DNA of 64,000 nt from Modestobacter excelsi (GTDB lineage Bacteria; Actinomycetota; Actinomycetes; Mycobacteriales; Geodermatophilaceae), in assembly GCF_005930495.1 (NCBI RefSeq), contig NZ_SJEX01000001.1, positions 162,668 to 226,667 of the forward strand, given 5' to 3'. Position numbers and translations under genes: made by a program. The notes beneath the pieces were generated by a model. The model did no database searches. It saw only the letters and a list, made by a program, of their open reading frames with translations, and had not been told where the DNA came from. Of this stretch, positions 50,088 through 59,193 are shown piece after piece. Each line of letters begins with the position of its first letter. Position 1 is the stretch's first letter.

Positions 50088-50918
50088 TCAGTCGAACGAG
50101 TGCTCGGGGCCGGGGAAGACGCCGTCGCGGACCTCGGCGGCGTACTCCTGCGCCGCGCGCAGCAACTCGCCGCGCAGGTCGGCGTACTTCTTCACGAACC
50201 TCGGCACCCGGCCGCCGTTGAGCCCGGCCATGTCCGGCCAGACCAGCACCTGGGCGTCGCAGTCGGCGCCGGCACCGATGCCGATGGTCGGGATGGACAG
50301 CTCCTTGGTCACCTGGCCGGCGATCTCGGCCGGCACCATCTCCAGCACGACGGCGAAGGCCCCGGCGTCCTGCACCGCGTGCGCGTCGGCCAGCAGCTGC
50401 TCGGCGCCGGCCCCGCGGCCCTGCACCCGGAACCCGCCCAGGGCGTGCTCGCTCTGCGGGGTGAAGCCGATGTGCGCCATCACCGGGATGCCGGCGTCGA
50501 CCAGCAGCCGGATCTGCGGCGCGACCCGCACGCCGCCCTCGAGCTTGACCGCCTGCGCGCCGCCCTCCTTCATCAGCCGCACCGCGGTGTCGAAGGCCTG
50601 CTGCGGGCCGGACTCGTAGCTGCCGAAGGGCAGGTCGGCGACGATCAGCGATCGTGAGGTCGACCGGGTGACCGCCTTGGTCAGCAGCAGCATGTCCTCG
50701 ACCGTCACCGGCACCGTCGAGGTGTGGCCGAGGACGACGTTGCCGGCCGAGTCGCCCACCAGCATCACCGGGATGCCGGCCTCCTCGAACACCTGCGCGG
50801 CGTAGGTGTCGTAGGCGGTGAGCATCGCCCACTTCTCCCCGCGCTCCTTGGCCTGCTGCAGGTGGTGCACGCGCACCCGGGCGGTGGACGTCCCGCCGTA
50901 CAGCACCGATTCGGTCAT
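50088..50918 (-). CDS. panB: 3-methyl-2-oxobutanoate hydroxymethyltransferase
   Basis: First enzyme of pantothenate synthesis, making ketopantoate from ketoisovalerate and methylene-tetrahydrofolate. The 276-residue length and motifs agree: [57 protein letters not shown], and [25 protein letters not shown]. The ATG overlaps the stop of nadE by four bases, so panB is the second gene of a nadE-panB unit. Pairing NAD and CoA precursors in one transcript is plausible. The gene ends just before repeat family B. Confidence 0.96.
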   Translation of the reverse strand: MTESVLYGGTSTARVRVHHLQQAKERGEKWAMLTAYDTYAAQVFEEAGIPVMLVGDSAGNVVLGHTSTVPVTVEDMLLLTKAVTRSTSRSLIVADLPFGSYESGPQQAFDTAVRLMKEGGAQAVKLEGGVRVAPQIRLLVDAGIPVMAHIGFTPQSEHALGGFRVQGRGAGAEQLLADAHAVQDAGAFAVVLEMVPAEIAGQVTKELSIPTIGIGAGADCDAQVLVWPDMAGLNGGRVPRFVKKYADLRGELLRAAQEYAAEVRDGVFPGPEHSFD

Positions 50919-52750
50919 GAGTGGGCCGCTCCTCCGCGGACGCTGGGCAGGCTCTCCCGCCAGCGGTTGGTGACCGGCAGCCGCCGGTCCCGGCCGAACG
51001 CCTTCAGCGAGATCTTGGTCCCGGGCGCCGCCTGCCGGCGCTTGAACTCCGCGGTGTCGATCAGCCGGAGCACCCGGGCGACGACCTCGGGGTCGTGGCC
51101 GCGTTCGAGCAGCTCGGCCATCCCGAGGTCGCGGTCGACGTAGTCGGTGATGACCGCGTCGAGCTCCTCGTAGGAGGGCAGCGAGTCGCTGTCCTGCTGC
51201 CCGGGTGCGAGCTCGGCCGACGGTGGCTTGTCGATCGAGTTCTGCGGGATCGGCTCGACCTCGCCGCGGTCCCGGGCGTACCCGTTGCGCCAGCGGGCCA
51301 GGTCCCACACCAGGGTCTTCAGCACGTCCTTGATCGGGGCGAACCCGCCGGCCGCGTCGCCGTAGAGGGTCGAGTAGCCGACCGCCACCTCGCTCTTGTT
51401 GCTCGTCGCCAGCAGCAGGTGGCCGTGCTGGTTGGACAGCCCCATGAGCAGCGTGCCGCGCACCCGCGCCTGCAGGTTCTCCGCGGCCACCCCGGACAGC
51501 TCCACCGAGCTCTCGTACGCCTCGACCATCGGGGTGATCGGGACGACGGAGTAGTGCATGCCCAGCCGCTTGGCCGAGTCCTCGGCGTCGGACAGGGAGT
51601 GCTCGCTGGACCACCTCGACGGCAGGCCGACCCCCACCACCCGGTCCGGGCCGAGCGCGTCGACGGCCAGCGCGGCCACCAGGGCGGAGTCGATGCCCCC
51701 GGACATGCCGAGCACGACCGAGGGCATGCCGTTCTTGTCGATGAAGTCCCGCAGCCCCAGCACCAGCGCCCGCCAGACCTCCTCGAGGTCGCTCAGCGGC
51801 TCGGCGACGGTGCCCGGCCGCGGCTCGAACGGCGCGACGGGGGAGTCCGACACCAGGTGCCGGGTGACGGTCATCGGGCCGATCCGGCCCTCCCGCCGGT
51901 CGGTGACCGCGGCGACGTCCAGCGTCAGGTCGACGGTGAGCAGGTGCTCCACGAACTGCGGTGCCCGGGCCAGCAGCTCGCCGTCGGCACCCACGACGAG
52001 CGAGTCGCCGTCGAAGACCAGCTCGTCCTGGCCGCCCACCTGGTTGCAGTAGACGACCGGCGCGTGTGCCTCGGCCGCCCGGCGCCGCACCAGCGGGAGC
52101 CGACTGTCGTCCTTGGCCCGCTCGTAGGGGGAGGCGTTGGGCGACACCACCAAGTCCACCCCGGCCTCGCCGGCGCACCCGCACGGGCCACCCTCGACCC
52201 ACAGGTCCTCGCAGATGGTCAGCGCGACGTCGACGCCGTGCAGCCGGACGATCGGCAGCTCGGTGCCCGGCACGAAGTAGCGGGCCTCGTCGAAGACGCC
52301 GTAGTTGGGCAGGTGGCGCTTGTGGTAGCGGGCCACCACCTCGCCGCCGTGCAGCAGCGCCGCGGCGTTGCGCGGCGCGCCCCGACGCGGGTTGGCGTCG
52401 CCGGGGGTGTCGTCGGCGTCGGTGGGCATGCGGTCCACTGGAGCCGGCCCGCTGCCCTGGGTGTGCGCGAGGTAGCCGACGACGACGGCGGTCTCCCCGA
52501 GCCCGTCGTCGGCCAGCCGCGCCGCCAGGTCGACCAGCGCGACCTCGCTGGCCCGGGCGAAGGACTCCCGGAGCACGAGGTCCTCGGCGGGGTAGCCGGT
52601 GAGCGTCATCTCCGGGAACACCACCAGGGAGGCGTCCTGCCCGGCGGCCTTCCTGGTCCACTCGACGACGAGGTCCGCGTTGCCCGCGAGATCGCCGACC
52701 CGGGTGTCGACCTGGGCGAGCGCGACGCGCAGCTGTACCGGTGCAGTCAC
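50915..52750 (-). CDS. nadE: Glutamine-dependent NAD+ synthetase
   Basis: Protein of 611 residues: an N-terminal nitrilase-type glutaminase (Glu47 in [10 protein letters not shown], Lys in [10 protein letters not shown], Cys near 180 in LTICEDLW) passes ammonia to a C-terminal synthetase. The synthetase begins at the PP-loop [14 protein letters not shown] near 345, and the acceptor region [25 protein letters not shown] follows. It amidates deamido-NAD, the last step of NAD synthesis. The GTG at 52750 starts [13 protein letters not shown]; the longer frame to 53101 runs into the divergent gene. It overlaps panB by four bases. Confidence 0.94.
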   Translation of the reverse strand: MTAPVQLRVALAQVDTRVGDLAGNADLVVEWTRKAAGQDASLVVFPEMTLTGYPAEDLVLRESFARASEVALVDLAARLADDGLGETAVVVGYLAHTQGSGPAPVDRMPTDADDTPGDANPRRGAPRNAAALLHGGEVVARYHKRHLPNYGVFDEARYFVPGTELPIVRLHGVDVALTICEDLWVEGGPCGCAGEAGVDLVVSPNASPYERAKDDSRLPLVRRRAAEAHAPVVYCNQVGGQDELVFDGDSLVVGADGELLARAPQFVEHLLTVDLTLDVAAVTDRREGRIGPMTVTRHLVSDSPVAPFEPRPGTVAEPLSDLEEVWRALVLGLRDFIDKNGMPSVVLGMSGGIDSALVAALAVDALGPDRVVGVGLPSRWSSEHSLSDAEDSAKRLGMHYSVVPITPMVEAYESSVELSGVAAENLQARVRGTLLMGLSNQHGHLLLATSNKSEVAVGYSTLYGDAAGGFAPIKDVLKTLVWDLARWRNGYARDRGEVEPIPQNSIDKPPSAELAPGQQDSDSLPSYEELDAVITDYVDRDLGMAELLERGHDPEVVARVLRLIDTAEFKRRQAAPGTKISLKAFGRDRRLPVTNRWRESLPSVRGGAAHS

Positions 52751-52880
52751 GGCTCCCAGTCTGGTCGCCCGGTGCACGGCGCGGCCATCCAGGGCACCCG
52801 GCCGGAGGGTGTCTACCGTCACAGCAGGCCCCGGACCTGCCGATACGGTCGATGTCGTCCGTCTCAGCCCGGGGAGCGCC

Positions 52881-54086
52881 ATGTCCGGATCCCGCTCCTC
52901 CCGTGCCGCCGCCGTCCTCACGGCGCTGCTGGTGCTCGCCCTGCCCGGCTGCCGTTCCGGTGGGGCCGACCACGCCCGGGCGGCGCCGGCGGCGACGACG
53001 AGCGCACCGGCGCCGCCGGTGGCGGCCGAGCCGGTGGTGATCAGCACCGACCCGCCGCTGGACTCCGTGGACGTCGACCCGGTGACCCCGCTGCACGTCA
53101 ACGCCGGTCACGGGGAGCTCACCGCGGTCACGGTCACCGACGAGGACGGCGTCGTCCTGCCCGGCGGCCTGGACCCCGACGGGACGACGTGGACCGCCGC
53201 GGCCGACCTCGCCTACGACACCACCTACGCCGTCGCGGCCACCGCGGTCGGCGCCTCCGGCACGCCCGCCGAGACGACCGGCACGATCAGCACCGTGCGC
53301 CCGCGCACGCTCACCCTGCCCACCGTCTACCCCGAGGGGGGCTCGGTGGGGGTCGGCCAGCCGATCTCGGTGACCTTCGACGAGGACGTGACCGACCGGG
53401 CGGCGGTGGAGCGGCAGCTGCGGGTCACCAGCACCCCGGCGGTCGCCGGCTCCTGGTCCTGGCTGTCGGACCGGACGGTGCACTTCCGGCCCGAGCAGTA
53501 CTGGCCGGCCCGCACCCACGTCGCGTTGGACGTCGACGTCTACGGCCTCGACGTGGGCGACGGCGTCCACGGCCAGCAGAGCGAGCACGTCGAGTTCGAC
53601 GTCGGGCCCAGGAAGGTGGCCGTGGTCGGCGCCGCGGAGTTCCAGCTCTACGTTGACGACCAGCTGGTGCGGACCATGCCCACCTCGCTGGGCAACCGGG
53701 CCAACCAGACCCCGACCGGCACCTACGTGGTGATGGGGCAGTCGCGGCACTACACGATGGACTCCTCGACCTACGGCGTGGCGATCGACGCCCCCGGTGG
53801 CTACCGCACCGACGTCGAGTACGCCTCGCGGCTGTCGAACTCCGGCATCTTCGTGCACGCGGCGCCCTGGTCGGTCGGTGACCAGGGCCGGCGCAACGTC
53901 TCGCACGGCTGCCTGAACGTCTCCACCGCCGACGCGGGCTGGTTCTACGAGAACTTCGGCCGGGGCGACGTCGTGGAGGTGGCCGCCGCCGGACCGGCGC
54001 TCCAGGTCTGGGACGGGTACGGCGACTGGAACGAGAGCTGGGCAGACTGGCAGGCCGGGTCGGCGATGGCCGCTCCGGCCGCCTGA
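52881..54086 (+). CDS. L,D-transpeptidase lipoprotein
   Basis: Protein of 401 residues. The signal peptide ends in the lipobox LALPGC (Cys near 24), so it is membrane-anchored. After a Pro/Ala-rich linker come two Ig-like domains (about 50-130 and 135-225), then a YkuD catalytic domain (about 240-375) with [10 protein letters not shown] and SHGCLNVS (Cys344). This is the mycobacterial LdtMt2 layout; such enzymes make 3-3 cross-links in peptidoglycan. A C-terminal Trp-rich extension ([15 protein letters not shown]) is also family-typical. The start follows GGGGAGCGCC. It is divergent from nadE with about 130 bases between them. Confidence 0.92.
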   Translation: MSGSRSSRAAAVLTALLVLALPGCRSGGADHARAAPAATTSAPAPPVAAEPVVISTDPPLDSVDVDPVTPLHVNAGHGELTAVTVTDEDGVVLPGGLDPDGTTWTAAADLAYDTTYAVAATAVGASGTPAETTGTISTVRPRTLTLPTVYPEGGSVGVGQPISVTFDEDVTDRAAVERQLRVTSTPAVAGSWSWLSDRTVHFRPEQYWPARTHVALDVDVYGLDVGDGVHGQQSEHVEFDVGPRKVAVVGAAEFQLYVDDQLVRTMPTSLGNRANQTPTGTYVVMGQSRHYTMDSSTYGVAIDAPGGYRTDVEYASRLSNSGIFVHAAPWSVGDQGRRNVSHGCLNVSTADAGWFYENFGRGDVVEVAAAGPALQVWDGYGDWNESWADWQAGSAMAAPAA

Positions 54087-54125
54087 GGGCACGGCGGTCC
54101 CCCCGCAGGCGAGAGCCCTTTCGTG

Positions 54126-54146
54126 AATCGATGTTGGTCTTAGAAT
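54126..54146 (+). promoter_or_regulatory. Promoter and possible operator of the HTH regulator
   Basis: TAGAAT at 54141-54146 is a good -10 box six bases before the ATG at 54153, so the message is probably leaderless. The 19-base stretch 54126-54144 matches 54887-54905 (before the DoxX-like gene) at 14 of 19 positions, sharing TTGGT and TTAGA. GAATCGA also occurs twice here, at 54125 and 54143, 18 bases apart. It is a candidate site for self-control by the regulator. Confidence 0.5.
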
Positions 54147-54152
54147 CGACGG

Positions 54153-54836
54153 ATGGACGACCGTCGCAGTGCGCAGGTGGCCGCGGTCGCCGCGTTGGCC
54201 GAGCCGACCCGGCGCCGGGTGTACGACCACGTCGTCCGGAGCCCGGAGCCGGTGAGCCGGGACGACGCGGCGGCGGCGCTGGGGGTGCCCCGCCCGACCG
54301 TGGCCTTCCACCTCGACCGGCTGGTCGCCGACGGTCTCCTCGACGTCCACTACGAGCGCCGGAGCGGGCGCAGCGGGCCGGGGGCGGGCCGGCCGGCGAA
54401 GCTGTACCGCCGCGCCGAGCGCTCCGTGTCGGTGCAGCTGCCCGAGCGCCGGTACGACCTGGCCGGGCAGTTGCTGGCGGCGGCGCTGACCGAGGTCGAC
54501 CGGACCGGGGAGCGGCCGGCCGAGGCCCTGGGCCGGCTGGCCCGGGACCTGGGCGAGCAGTGGGGGGCCAGACTCACCGGGGCCGACCCCGGCGGGTCGG
54601 TGCTGGCGCTGCTGGAGCGCCACGGGTTCGAGCCGCACGCGGAGTCCGGCGGCGTCGCGCTGGCGAACTGCCCGTTCCACGCGCTGGCCCGGGACCACAC
54701 CGAGCTGGTCTGCGGCATGAACCTCCACCTCCTGCAGGGAGTCCTCGACGCCGTGCCCGGTGCGGGGCTGGCCGCCCGGCTGCAGCCGACCGACGGCGCC
54801 TGCTGCGTCCGGATCGGCCCTACCGACGCCGGCTGA
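54153..54836 (+). CDS. HTH regulator with C-terminal cysteines, possibly Fe-S (SufR/ArsR-like)
   Basis: Protein of 227 residues. The winged helix-turn-helix at about 8-75 ([43 protein letters not shown]) is followed by a sensor part with Cys173, Cys187, and the pair Cys217-Cys218. The NCPFHALAR...VCGMN segment resembles the cluster-binding region of SufR-like regulators, which bind an iron-sulfur cluster through four Cys. It heads a set of genes on the same strand (DoxX-like, folE, ferredoxin-reductase-like) and shares an upstream motif with them. It probably represses this set and itself; the signal could be redox, iron or nitric oxide, none proven here. Confidence 0.75.
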   Translation: MDDRRSAQVAAVAALAEPTRRRVYDHVVRSPEPVSRDDAAAALGVPRPTVAFHLDRLVADGLLDVHYERRSGRSGPGAGRPAKLYRRAERSVSVQLPERRYDLAGQLLAAALTEVDRTGERPAEALGRLARDLGEQWGARLTGADPGGSVLALLERHGFEPHAESGGVALANCPFHALARDHTELVCGMNLHLLQGVLDAVPGAGLAARLQPTDGACCVRIGPTDAG

Positions 54837-54854
54837 CCCCCGCGCGCGGCGCCC

Positions 54855-54905
54855 TTGACACCGGTGTGACCCAGGTCTCTACTGCCAATCATCATTGGTT
54901 TTAGA
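54855..54905 (+). promoter_or_regulatory. Promoter with palindromic operator before the DoxX-like gene
   Basis: TTGACA (54855-54860) and TCTACT (54878-54883) form a promoter with a 17-base spacer. Just after the expected start of transcription lies the perfect palindrome CCAATCATCATTGG (54885-54898), merging into TTTTAGA and then the ribosome site GAGGAGG. A regulator bound there would block RNA polymerase. The TTGG-TTAGA part is shared with the promoter of the HTH regulator gene. Confidence 0.6.
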
Positions 54906-54915
54906 GGAGGTCCCC

Positions 54916-55356
54916 ATGGCCACCCACCTCACCCGGTCCCGGACGGCGGAGACCGCCGCCGATCCCGCGCACCAGGCCTTCCTGCTGCTCCGGACCGTGT
55001 TCACCGTCGCGCCGATCGCCTTCGGCCTGGACAAGTTCGCCAACCTGCTCACCGACTGGCCGCAGTACCTCGCCCCCTGGATTGACCGGCTGGTGCCAGG
55101 CACGGCCCAGCAGGCGATGCCCGTCGTCGGCGTCGTGGAGGTGGTCGCCGGAGTCGCGGTGGCGGTCGCCCCCCGGTTCGGCGCCTGGCTGGTGGCGGCC
55201 TGGCTCGCCGGGATCATCGTGGACCTGCTGACCCTGCCCGGGTACCACGACGTGGCGCTGCGCGACGCCGGGCTGCTGGTGGCCGCGGTCGCTCTCGCCC
55301 GGCTCGCCGTCCGGTACGACGTCCCGGCCTCTCGGCCCGCTGGGGCGCGACGATGA
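54916..55356 (+). CDS. DoxX-like membrane protein
   Basis: Protein of 146 residues with four hydrophobic helices (about 22-45, 66-85, 90-110 and 118-135). The LLLRTVFTVAPIAFGLDKFANLL start and VGVVEVVAGVAVAV are typical of DoxX-like membrane proteins. DoxX-type proteins occur in oxidative-stress complexes and quinol-related redox systems in mycobacteria. GAGGAGG precedes the ATG at 54916. The stop overlaps the folE start (ATGA). It is the first gene of the operon controlled by the palindromic promoter. Confidence 0.75.
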   Translation: MATHLTRSRTAETAADPAHQAFLLLRTVFTVAPIAFGLDKFANLLTDWPQYLAPWIDRLVPGTAQQAMPVVGVVEVVAGVAVAVAPRFGAWLVAAWLAGIIVDLLTLPGYHDVALRDAGLLVAAVALARLAVRYDVPASRPAGARR

Positions 55357-55970
55357 GCGCGGTGGAGGAGGCCCTCCCGCAGTCCGACCGGCTGCGCGTG
55401 GTCCGCCGCCGACCCGCGGTGGACCTGCCGGCCGCCGAGCAGGCGGTGGCCGCACTGCTGCGGGCGCTGGGCCGCGACCCGGCGTCCGCGCACCTGACCG
55501 ACACCCCCCGGCGGGTGGCCGGCGCCTACGCCGAGCTCCTCACCGCTCGGCCGTTCGACCTCACCACCTTCCCCAACGACGAGGGCTACGACGAGCTGGT
55601 GCTCGCCCGCGACCTCCCGGTCCAGTCCCTGTGCGAGCACCACCTGCTGCCCTTCCGCGGGGTGGCGCACGTGGCCTACCTCCCCGGCGGCCGCATCCTC
55701 GGGCTGTCGAAGCTCGCCCGGGTGGTCGAGCTGTTCGCCGGCGACCTCCAGGTGCAGGAGCGGCTCACCCAGCAGGTGGCCGACTGGCTGCAGGACACCC
55801 TCGCCCCACGGGGGGTGGGCGTGGTCATCGAGGCCGAGCACCTGTGCATGTCGCTGCGCGGGGTCCGCGCCGCGGGCGCCCGGACCACGACGTCGGCCCT
55901 GCGCGGCGTCCTGCGCGAGGACGCGCGCTCCCGGCAGGAGTTCTTCGCCCTCGCCGGCACGGGCCGGTGA
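55353..55970 (+). CDS. folE: GTP cyclohydrolase I
   Basis: Protein of 205 residues. The zinc ligands are Cys94 and His97 (in QSLCEHHLLPF) and Cys165 (in AEHLCMSLRG). The GTP-binding parts TDTPRRVAGAYAELL and LGLSKLARVVELFA are also intact. It turns GTP into dihydroneopterin triphosphate for folate or pterin cofactors. It is linked by overlap to a DoxX-like gene and not to folate genes (folP, folB, folK), so it is likely a second, conditionally expressed copy whose pterin product serves a redox or stress role. The housekeeping copy would be elsewhere. Confidence 0.92.
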   Translation: MSAVEEALPQSDRLRVVRRRPAVDLPAAEQAVAALLRALGRDPASAHLTDTPRRVAGAYAELLTARPFDLTTFPNDEGYDELVLARDLPVQSLCEHHLLPFRGVAHVAYLPGGRILGLSKLARVVELFAGDLQVQERLTQQVADWLQDTLAPRGVGVVIEAEHLCMSLRGVRAAGARTTTSALRGVLREDARSRQEFFALAGTGR

Positions 55971-56007
55971 CCGGGCTGACCACCACCTCTGGAGAGGACG
56001 GCACACC

Positions 56008-57252
56008 ATGAGCGGACCGGACGGCGTCGTGGTCGTCGGCGCGGGCCTGGCCGGCGCCACGGCGGTGGAGACCCTGCGGGCGGAGGGCTTCGACGGGCGG
56101 GTGGTCCTGGTCGGCGCCGAGGAGGAGCGGCCCTACGAGCGGCCACCGCTGTCCAAGCAGTACCTGCTCGGCGCCGCCGGCCGGGACGGCGCCCACGTGC
56201 ACGCAGCGGAGTGGTACGCCGACTCCGACGTCGACCTGCGCACCGGCGTCCGGGCGGTCGGACTGGACCCGGCGGCGCACGAGGTGGAACTGGACTCCGG
56301 GGAGGTGCTCCGGTACGGCGTCGTGCTGCTGGCCACCGGGGCGTCGGCCCGCCGGCTGCCCGTGCCCGGCGCGGAGCTGGACGGGGTGCGGTACCTGCGC
56401 ACCCTGGCCGACGCCGACCGGCTGCGCGCCGAGCTGACCGGCGGAGGGCGGCGGGTCGTGGTCGTCGGCGGCGGGTGGATCGGCCTGGAGGTCGCCGCGG
56501 CCGCGCGCCACCACGGCAACCCGGTGACGCTGGTGGAGCCCCGGCCGACGCCGTTGCACGGCGTCCTCGGTGCGCGGCTGGGGGAGGTCTTCGCGCGGCT
56601 GCACCGCAGCCACGGAGTGGACCTGCGGACCGGGGCGTCGGTCCGCGCACTGGAGGGGAGCGGTGGCCGGGTCCGGTCGGTGCTCCTCGACGGCGGGGAC
56701 CCGCTCCCGGCCGACCTGGTCGTCGTCGGCGTGGGCGCGGTGCCGGAGACCGCGCTGGCCGAGGCCGCCGGGCTGCCGGTGCGCAACGGCATCGTCGTGG
56801 ACCCCGCGTTGCGCAGTGCCGTCCCCGACGTCTTCGCCGCCGGGGACGTGGCCGCTGCCTTCTCCCTGCGGTACGGGCGGCACCTGCGGGTCGAGCACTG
56901 GGCGAACGCGCTGCACGGCGGGCCGGCCGCGGCGCGGTCGATCCTCGGCCAGGACGTCGTCCACGACCGGGTGCCCTACTTCTTCACCGACCAGTACGAG
57001 CTCGGCATGGAGTACTCCGGGCTCGGCCGCCCCGACGGCCCGGTGGTGTGCCGCGGCAACCCCGACGAGGGCCCGTTCATCGCCTTCTGGCTCGGCCCGG
57101 ACGGCCAGGTGGAGGCCGGCATGAACGTCGACGTCTGGGACGTCGCCGAGCAGGTCCAGGCCCTTGTCCGGTCCGGCGAGCCGGTGCCGGTGGAGCAGCT
57201 CACCGACCCGGCCGTGCCGCTGGCGGAGCTCGTGCCCACCGGCTCTGGCTGA
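56008..57252 (+). CDS. FAD/NAD-dependent ferredoxin-reductase-like oxidoreductase
   Basis: Protein of 414 residues. The FAD-binding VVVVGAGLAGATAVETLR lies at 8-25, ERPYERPPLSKQYLLG is the typical ferredoxin-reductase segment, and a second dinucleotide fold VVVVGGGWIGLEVAAAAR lies near 150-165. PDVFAAGDVA (about 271-280) and a C-terminal reductase domain follow. Such proteins pass electrons from NAD(P)H to a ferredoxin for a monooxygenase or for iron-sulfur chemistry. GGAGAGGAC precedes the ATG. It is the last clear gene of the regulator / DoxX / folE group; the redox partner is not in the window. Confidence 0.88.
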   Translation: MSGPDGVVVVGAGLAGATAVETLRAEGFDGRVVLVGAEEERPYERPPLSKQYLLGAAGRDGAHVHAAEWYADSDVDLRTGVRAVGLDPAAHEVELDSGEVLRYGVVLLATGASARRLPVPGAELDGVRYLRTLADADRLRAELTGGGRRVVVVGGGWIGLEVAAAARHHGNPVTLVEPRPTPLHGVLGARLGEVFARLHRSHGVDLRTGASVRALEGSGGRVRSVLLDGGDPLPADLVVVGVGAVPETALAEAAGLPVRNGIVVDPALRSAVPDVFAAGDVAAAFSLRYGRHLRVEHWANALHGGPAAARSILGQDVVHDRVPYFFTDQYELGMEYSGLGRPDGPVVCRGNPDEGPFIAFWLGPDGQVEAGMNVDVWDVAEQVQALVRSGEPVPVEQLTDPAVPLAELVPTGSG

Positions 57253-57277
57253 CCGGGGGCGACCGACGCCGCGGACC

Positions 57278-57664
57278 ATGGACGGGAGCAGGGCGCCGGC
57301 CTGCCGTTCCCTCGTGGCCGAGTGGCTCACCATCGAGGTCCTGGATGCGGACGTGCCCCCGACGCGGTGGCGCCGCGGGCACGGGGACGCCCCCCCGAGG
57401 CGGCGGTCACCCACGGGGCGATCGCCTGGGAGTGGCACGACACCCGGTGGGGTCTCGTCCTGGAACTGCTCGTCACCGCCGACGAGGACGTGGACCGCTA
57501 CCGGGACCTGCCCGGCGTGCAGGCCGCCTTGGACGCCGTCCCCGACCGGGCCCGCGGCCTGCTCGTCCACCGCGGCCGCGGGGGGCGGCGCGGGCGCCGC
57601 GGTGCCACGCCGACCCGTTCGCTGCCGGCCGGCAGCACGAGGTGCCACGACCGGTCGGCGTCTG
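57278..57664 (+). pseudogene. Small hypothetical protein broken at a run of seven C
   Basis: From the ATG at 57278 the frame reads MDGSRAPACRSLVAEWLTIE and on to TRWRRGHGDA. After a run of seven C at 57390-57396 the protein-like continuation is in another frame: EAAVTHGAIAWEWHDTRWGLVLELLVTADEDVDRYRDLPGVQAALDAVPDRA. Joined, it makes a compact small protein of more than 100 residues; the C-terminal end may hold a second frame change near 57590. A slip at the C run, or a base-calling error, is the simplest cause. No family recognised. Confidence 0.5.
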
Positions 57665-57766
57665 AGCGGCCGGCCCCCGCCGGCGACACGCCCCCGGTAC
57701 ACCCGCCGTCCACCTGGACCAGGCAGGGTGGGGGCCGTAACACCACCGACATGCCCGGAGACGACG

Positions 57767-59116
57767 ATGGCCACCATGGACCGCCAGCAGGAGTTCGTCC
57801 TGCGCACCCTGGAGGAGCGCGACATCCGCTTCGTGCGGCTGTGGTTCACCGACGTCTCCGGATACCTGAAGGCAGTGGCCGTCGCCCCGGCCGAGATCGA
57901 GGCCGCCTTCGCCGAGGGCATCGGCTTCGACGGCTCGGCGATCGAGGGCTTCGCCCGGGTCTACGAGTCCGACATGCTCGCCAAGCCCGACCCCGGCACC
58001 TTCCAGGTCATGCCGGCCTCGCGCGGGCAGGCCAGCGACACCGCGCGGATGTTCTGCGACATCACGCTGCCCGACGGCTCACCGGCCTGGGCCGACCCGC
58101 GGCACGTGCTGCGCCGCGCGCTGGCCAAGGCCGCCGACATGGGCTTCACCTTCTACACCCACCCCGAGATCGAGTTCTTCCTGCTCAAGGACCTGCCCAG
58201 CGACGGCAGCCCGCCCGAGCCGGCGGACACCGGGGGCTACTTCGACCTGTCCACGCACAACGTGGCCCACGACTTCCGCCGGGAGGCGGTCTTCGCGCTG
58301 GAGGCGATGGGCATCTCGGTGGAGTTCAGCCACCACGAGGTCGCCCCGGGCCAGCAGGAGATCGACCTGCGCTACGCCGACGCCCTGTCGATGGCGGACA
58401 ACATCATGACCCTGCGGCACGTGGTGCGGGAGGTCGCGCTCGCCCAGGGCGTGCACGCCACCTTCATGCCCAAGCCGTTCACCGAGCTGGCCGGCTCCGC
58501 GATGCACACCCACCTGTCGCTGTTCGAGGGCGACCGCAACGCCTTCCACGACCCAGGCGACCCGATGCGGCTGTCCACGACCGGCAAGCAGTTCATCGCC
58601 GGCCTGCTGACCCACGCCCGGGAGATGACCGCGGTCACCAACCAGACGGTCAACTCCTACCGGCGGCTGCTGGCCGGCACCGAGGCGCCGACCGCAGCCA
58701 CCTGGGGCCGGGCGAACCGCTCGGCGCTGGTGCGGCTGCCCTCCTACAAGCCGAACAAGGGCAACTCCGCGCGGGTCGAGGTCCGCTCGCCGGACTCCGC
58801 GTGCAACCCCTACCTGACCTTCGCGATGCTGCTGACCGCCGGGTTGCGCGGCATCGAGAAGGGCTACGAGCTGCCGCCGGAGGCGGAGGACGACGTCTGG
58901 TCGCTGACCGACACCGAGCGGCGCGCCGCCGGCTACGAGGACCTCCCGGTGTCGCTCGGCGAGGCGCTGACCGCGATGCAGGGCAGCGAGCTGGTCGCCG
59001 AGACCCTCGGCGAGCACGTGTTCGACTTCTTCCTGCGCAACAAGTGGGAGGAGTTCAACTCCTACCGGCAGAACGTGACGCCCTTCGAGCTCAAGCGCTA
59101 CTTGCCCGGCCTGTAG
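57767..59116 (+). CDS. glnA: Glutamine synthetase type I (GlnA2-like)
   Basis: Protein of 449 residues. It matches the M. tuberculosis GlnA2 group: RFVRLWFTDVSGYLKAVAV, FDGSAIEGFARVYESDM, HPEIEFFLL, the metal-binding GQQEIDLRYADAL, HTHLSL, and NRSALVRLPSYKPNKGNSARVEVRSPDSACNPYL. Near the C-terminus GYELPPEAEDDVW puts a Tyr where the adenylylated loop of GlnA1-type enzymes lies, though the classical NLYDLPP is not present. It makes glutamine from glutamate and ammonia. The glnE gene, for the adenylyltransferase, lies just downstream, as in mycobacteria. The start at 57767 follows GGAGACG. A family A repeat follows the stop. Confidence 0.93.
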   Translation: MATMDRQQEFVLRTLEERDIRFVRLWFTDVSGYLKAVAVAPAEIEAAFAEGIGFDGSAIEGFARVYESDMLAKPDPGTFQVMPASRGQASDTARMFCDITLPDGSPAWADPRHVLRRALAKAADMGFTFYTHPEIEFFLLKDLPSDGSPPEPADTGGYFDLSTHNVAHDFRREAVFALEAMGISVEFSHHEVAPGQQEIDLRYADALSMADNIMTLRHVVREVALAQGVHATFMPKPFTELAGSAMHTHLSLFEGDRNAFHDPGDPMRLSTTGKQFIAGLLTHAREMTAVTNQTVNSYRRLLAGTEAPTAATWGRANRSALVRLPSYKPNKGNSARVEVRSPDSACNPYLTFAMLLTAGLRGIEKGYELPPEAEDDVWSLTDTERRAAGYEDLPVSLGEALTAMQGSELVAETLGEHVFDFFLRNKWEEFNSYRQNVTPFELKRYLPGL

Positions 59117-59174
59117 GAGGACCCCCTCGCCCCCACGACGCGCTGCGCACGCCGCGGGTCCCTGCGAGGGGGCC
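59117..59174. repeat. Family A palindromic repeat, copy 3
   Basis: Starts just after the TAG of glnA. The outer stem is CCCCCTCGC (59122-59130) with GCGAGGGGG (59164-59172); the inner part contains CCCCACGACGCGCTGCGCAC and then GCGGGTCCCTGC. Here the next gene is in the same direction, so the repeat may act as a terminator that separates glnA from the amidotransferase gene. Confidence 0.8.
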
Positions 59175-59180
59175 GTTCCA

Positions 59181-59186
59181 TAAGCT
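59181..59186 (+). promoter_or_regulatory. -10 box of leaderless amidotransferase gene
   Basis: TAAGCT lies seven bases before the GTG at 59194 without a ribosome site, directly after repeat copy 3. It gives the amidotransferase-glnE pair its own promoter. Confidence 0.5.
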
Positions 59187-59193
59187 CACCCCC

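Noticed and set aside
50919..54728. Extension of the panB frame to 1546 codons
   Set aside because: Everything upstream of the ATG at 50918 runs antisense or out of frame through nadE and the L,D-transpeptidase; PanB homologues start at that ATG.
57731..57760. GlnR-like box (GTAAC with a later GAC) before glnA
   Set aside because: Only one half resembles the consensus and the second half is poor; it could arise by chance.
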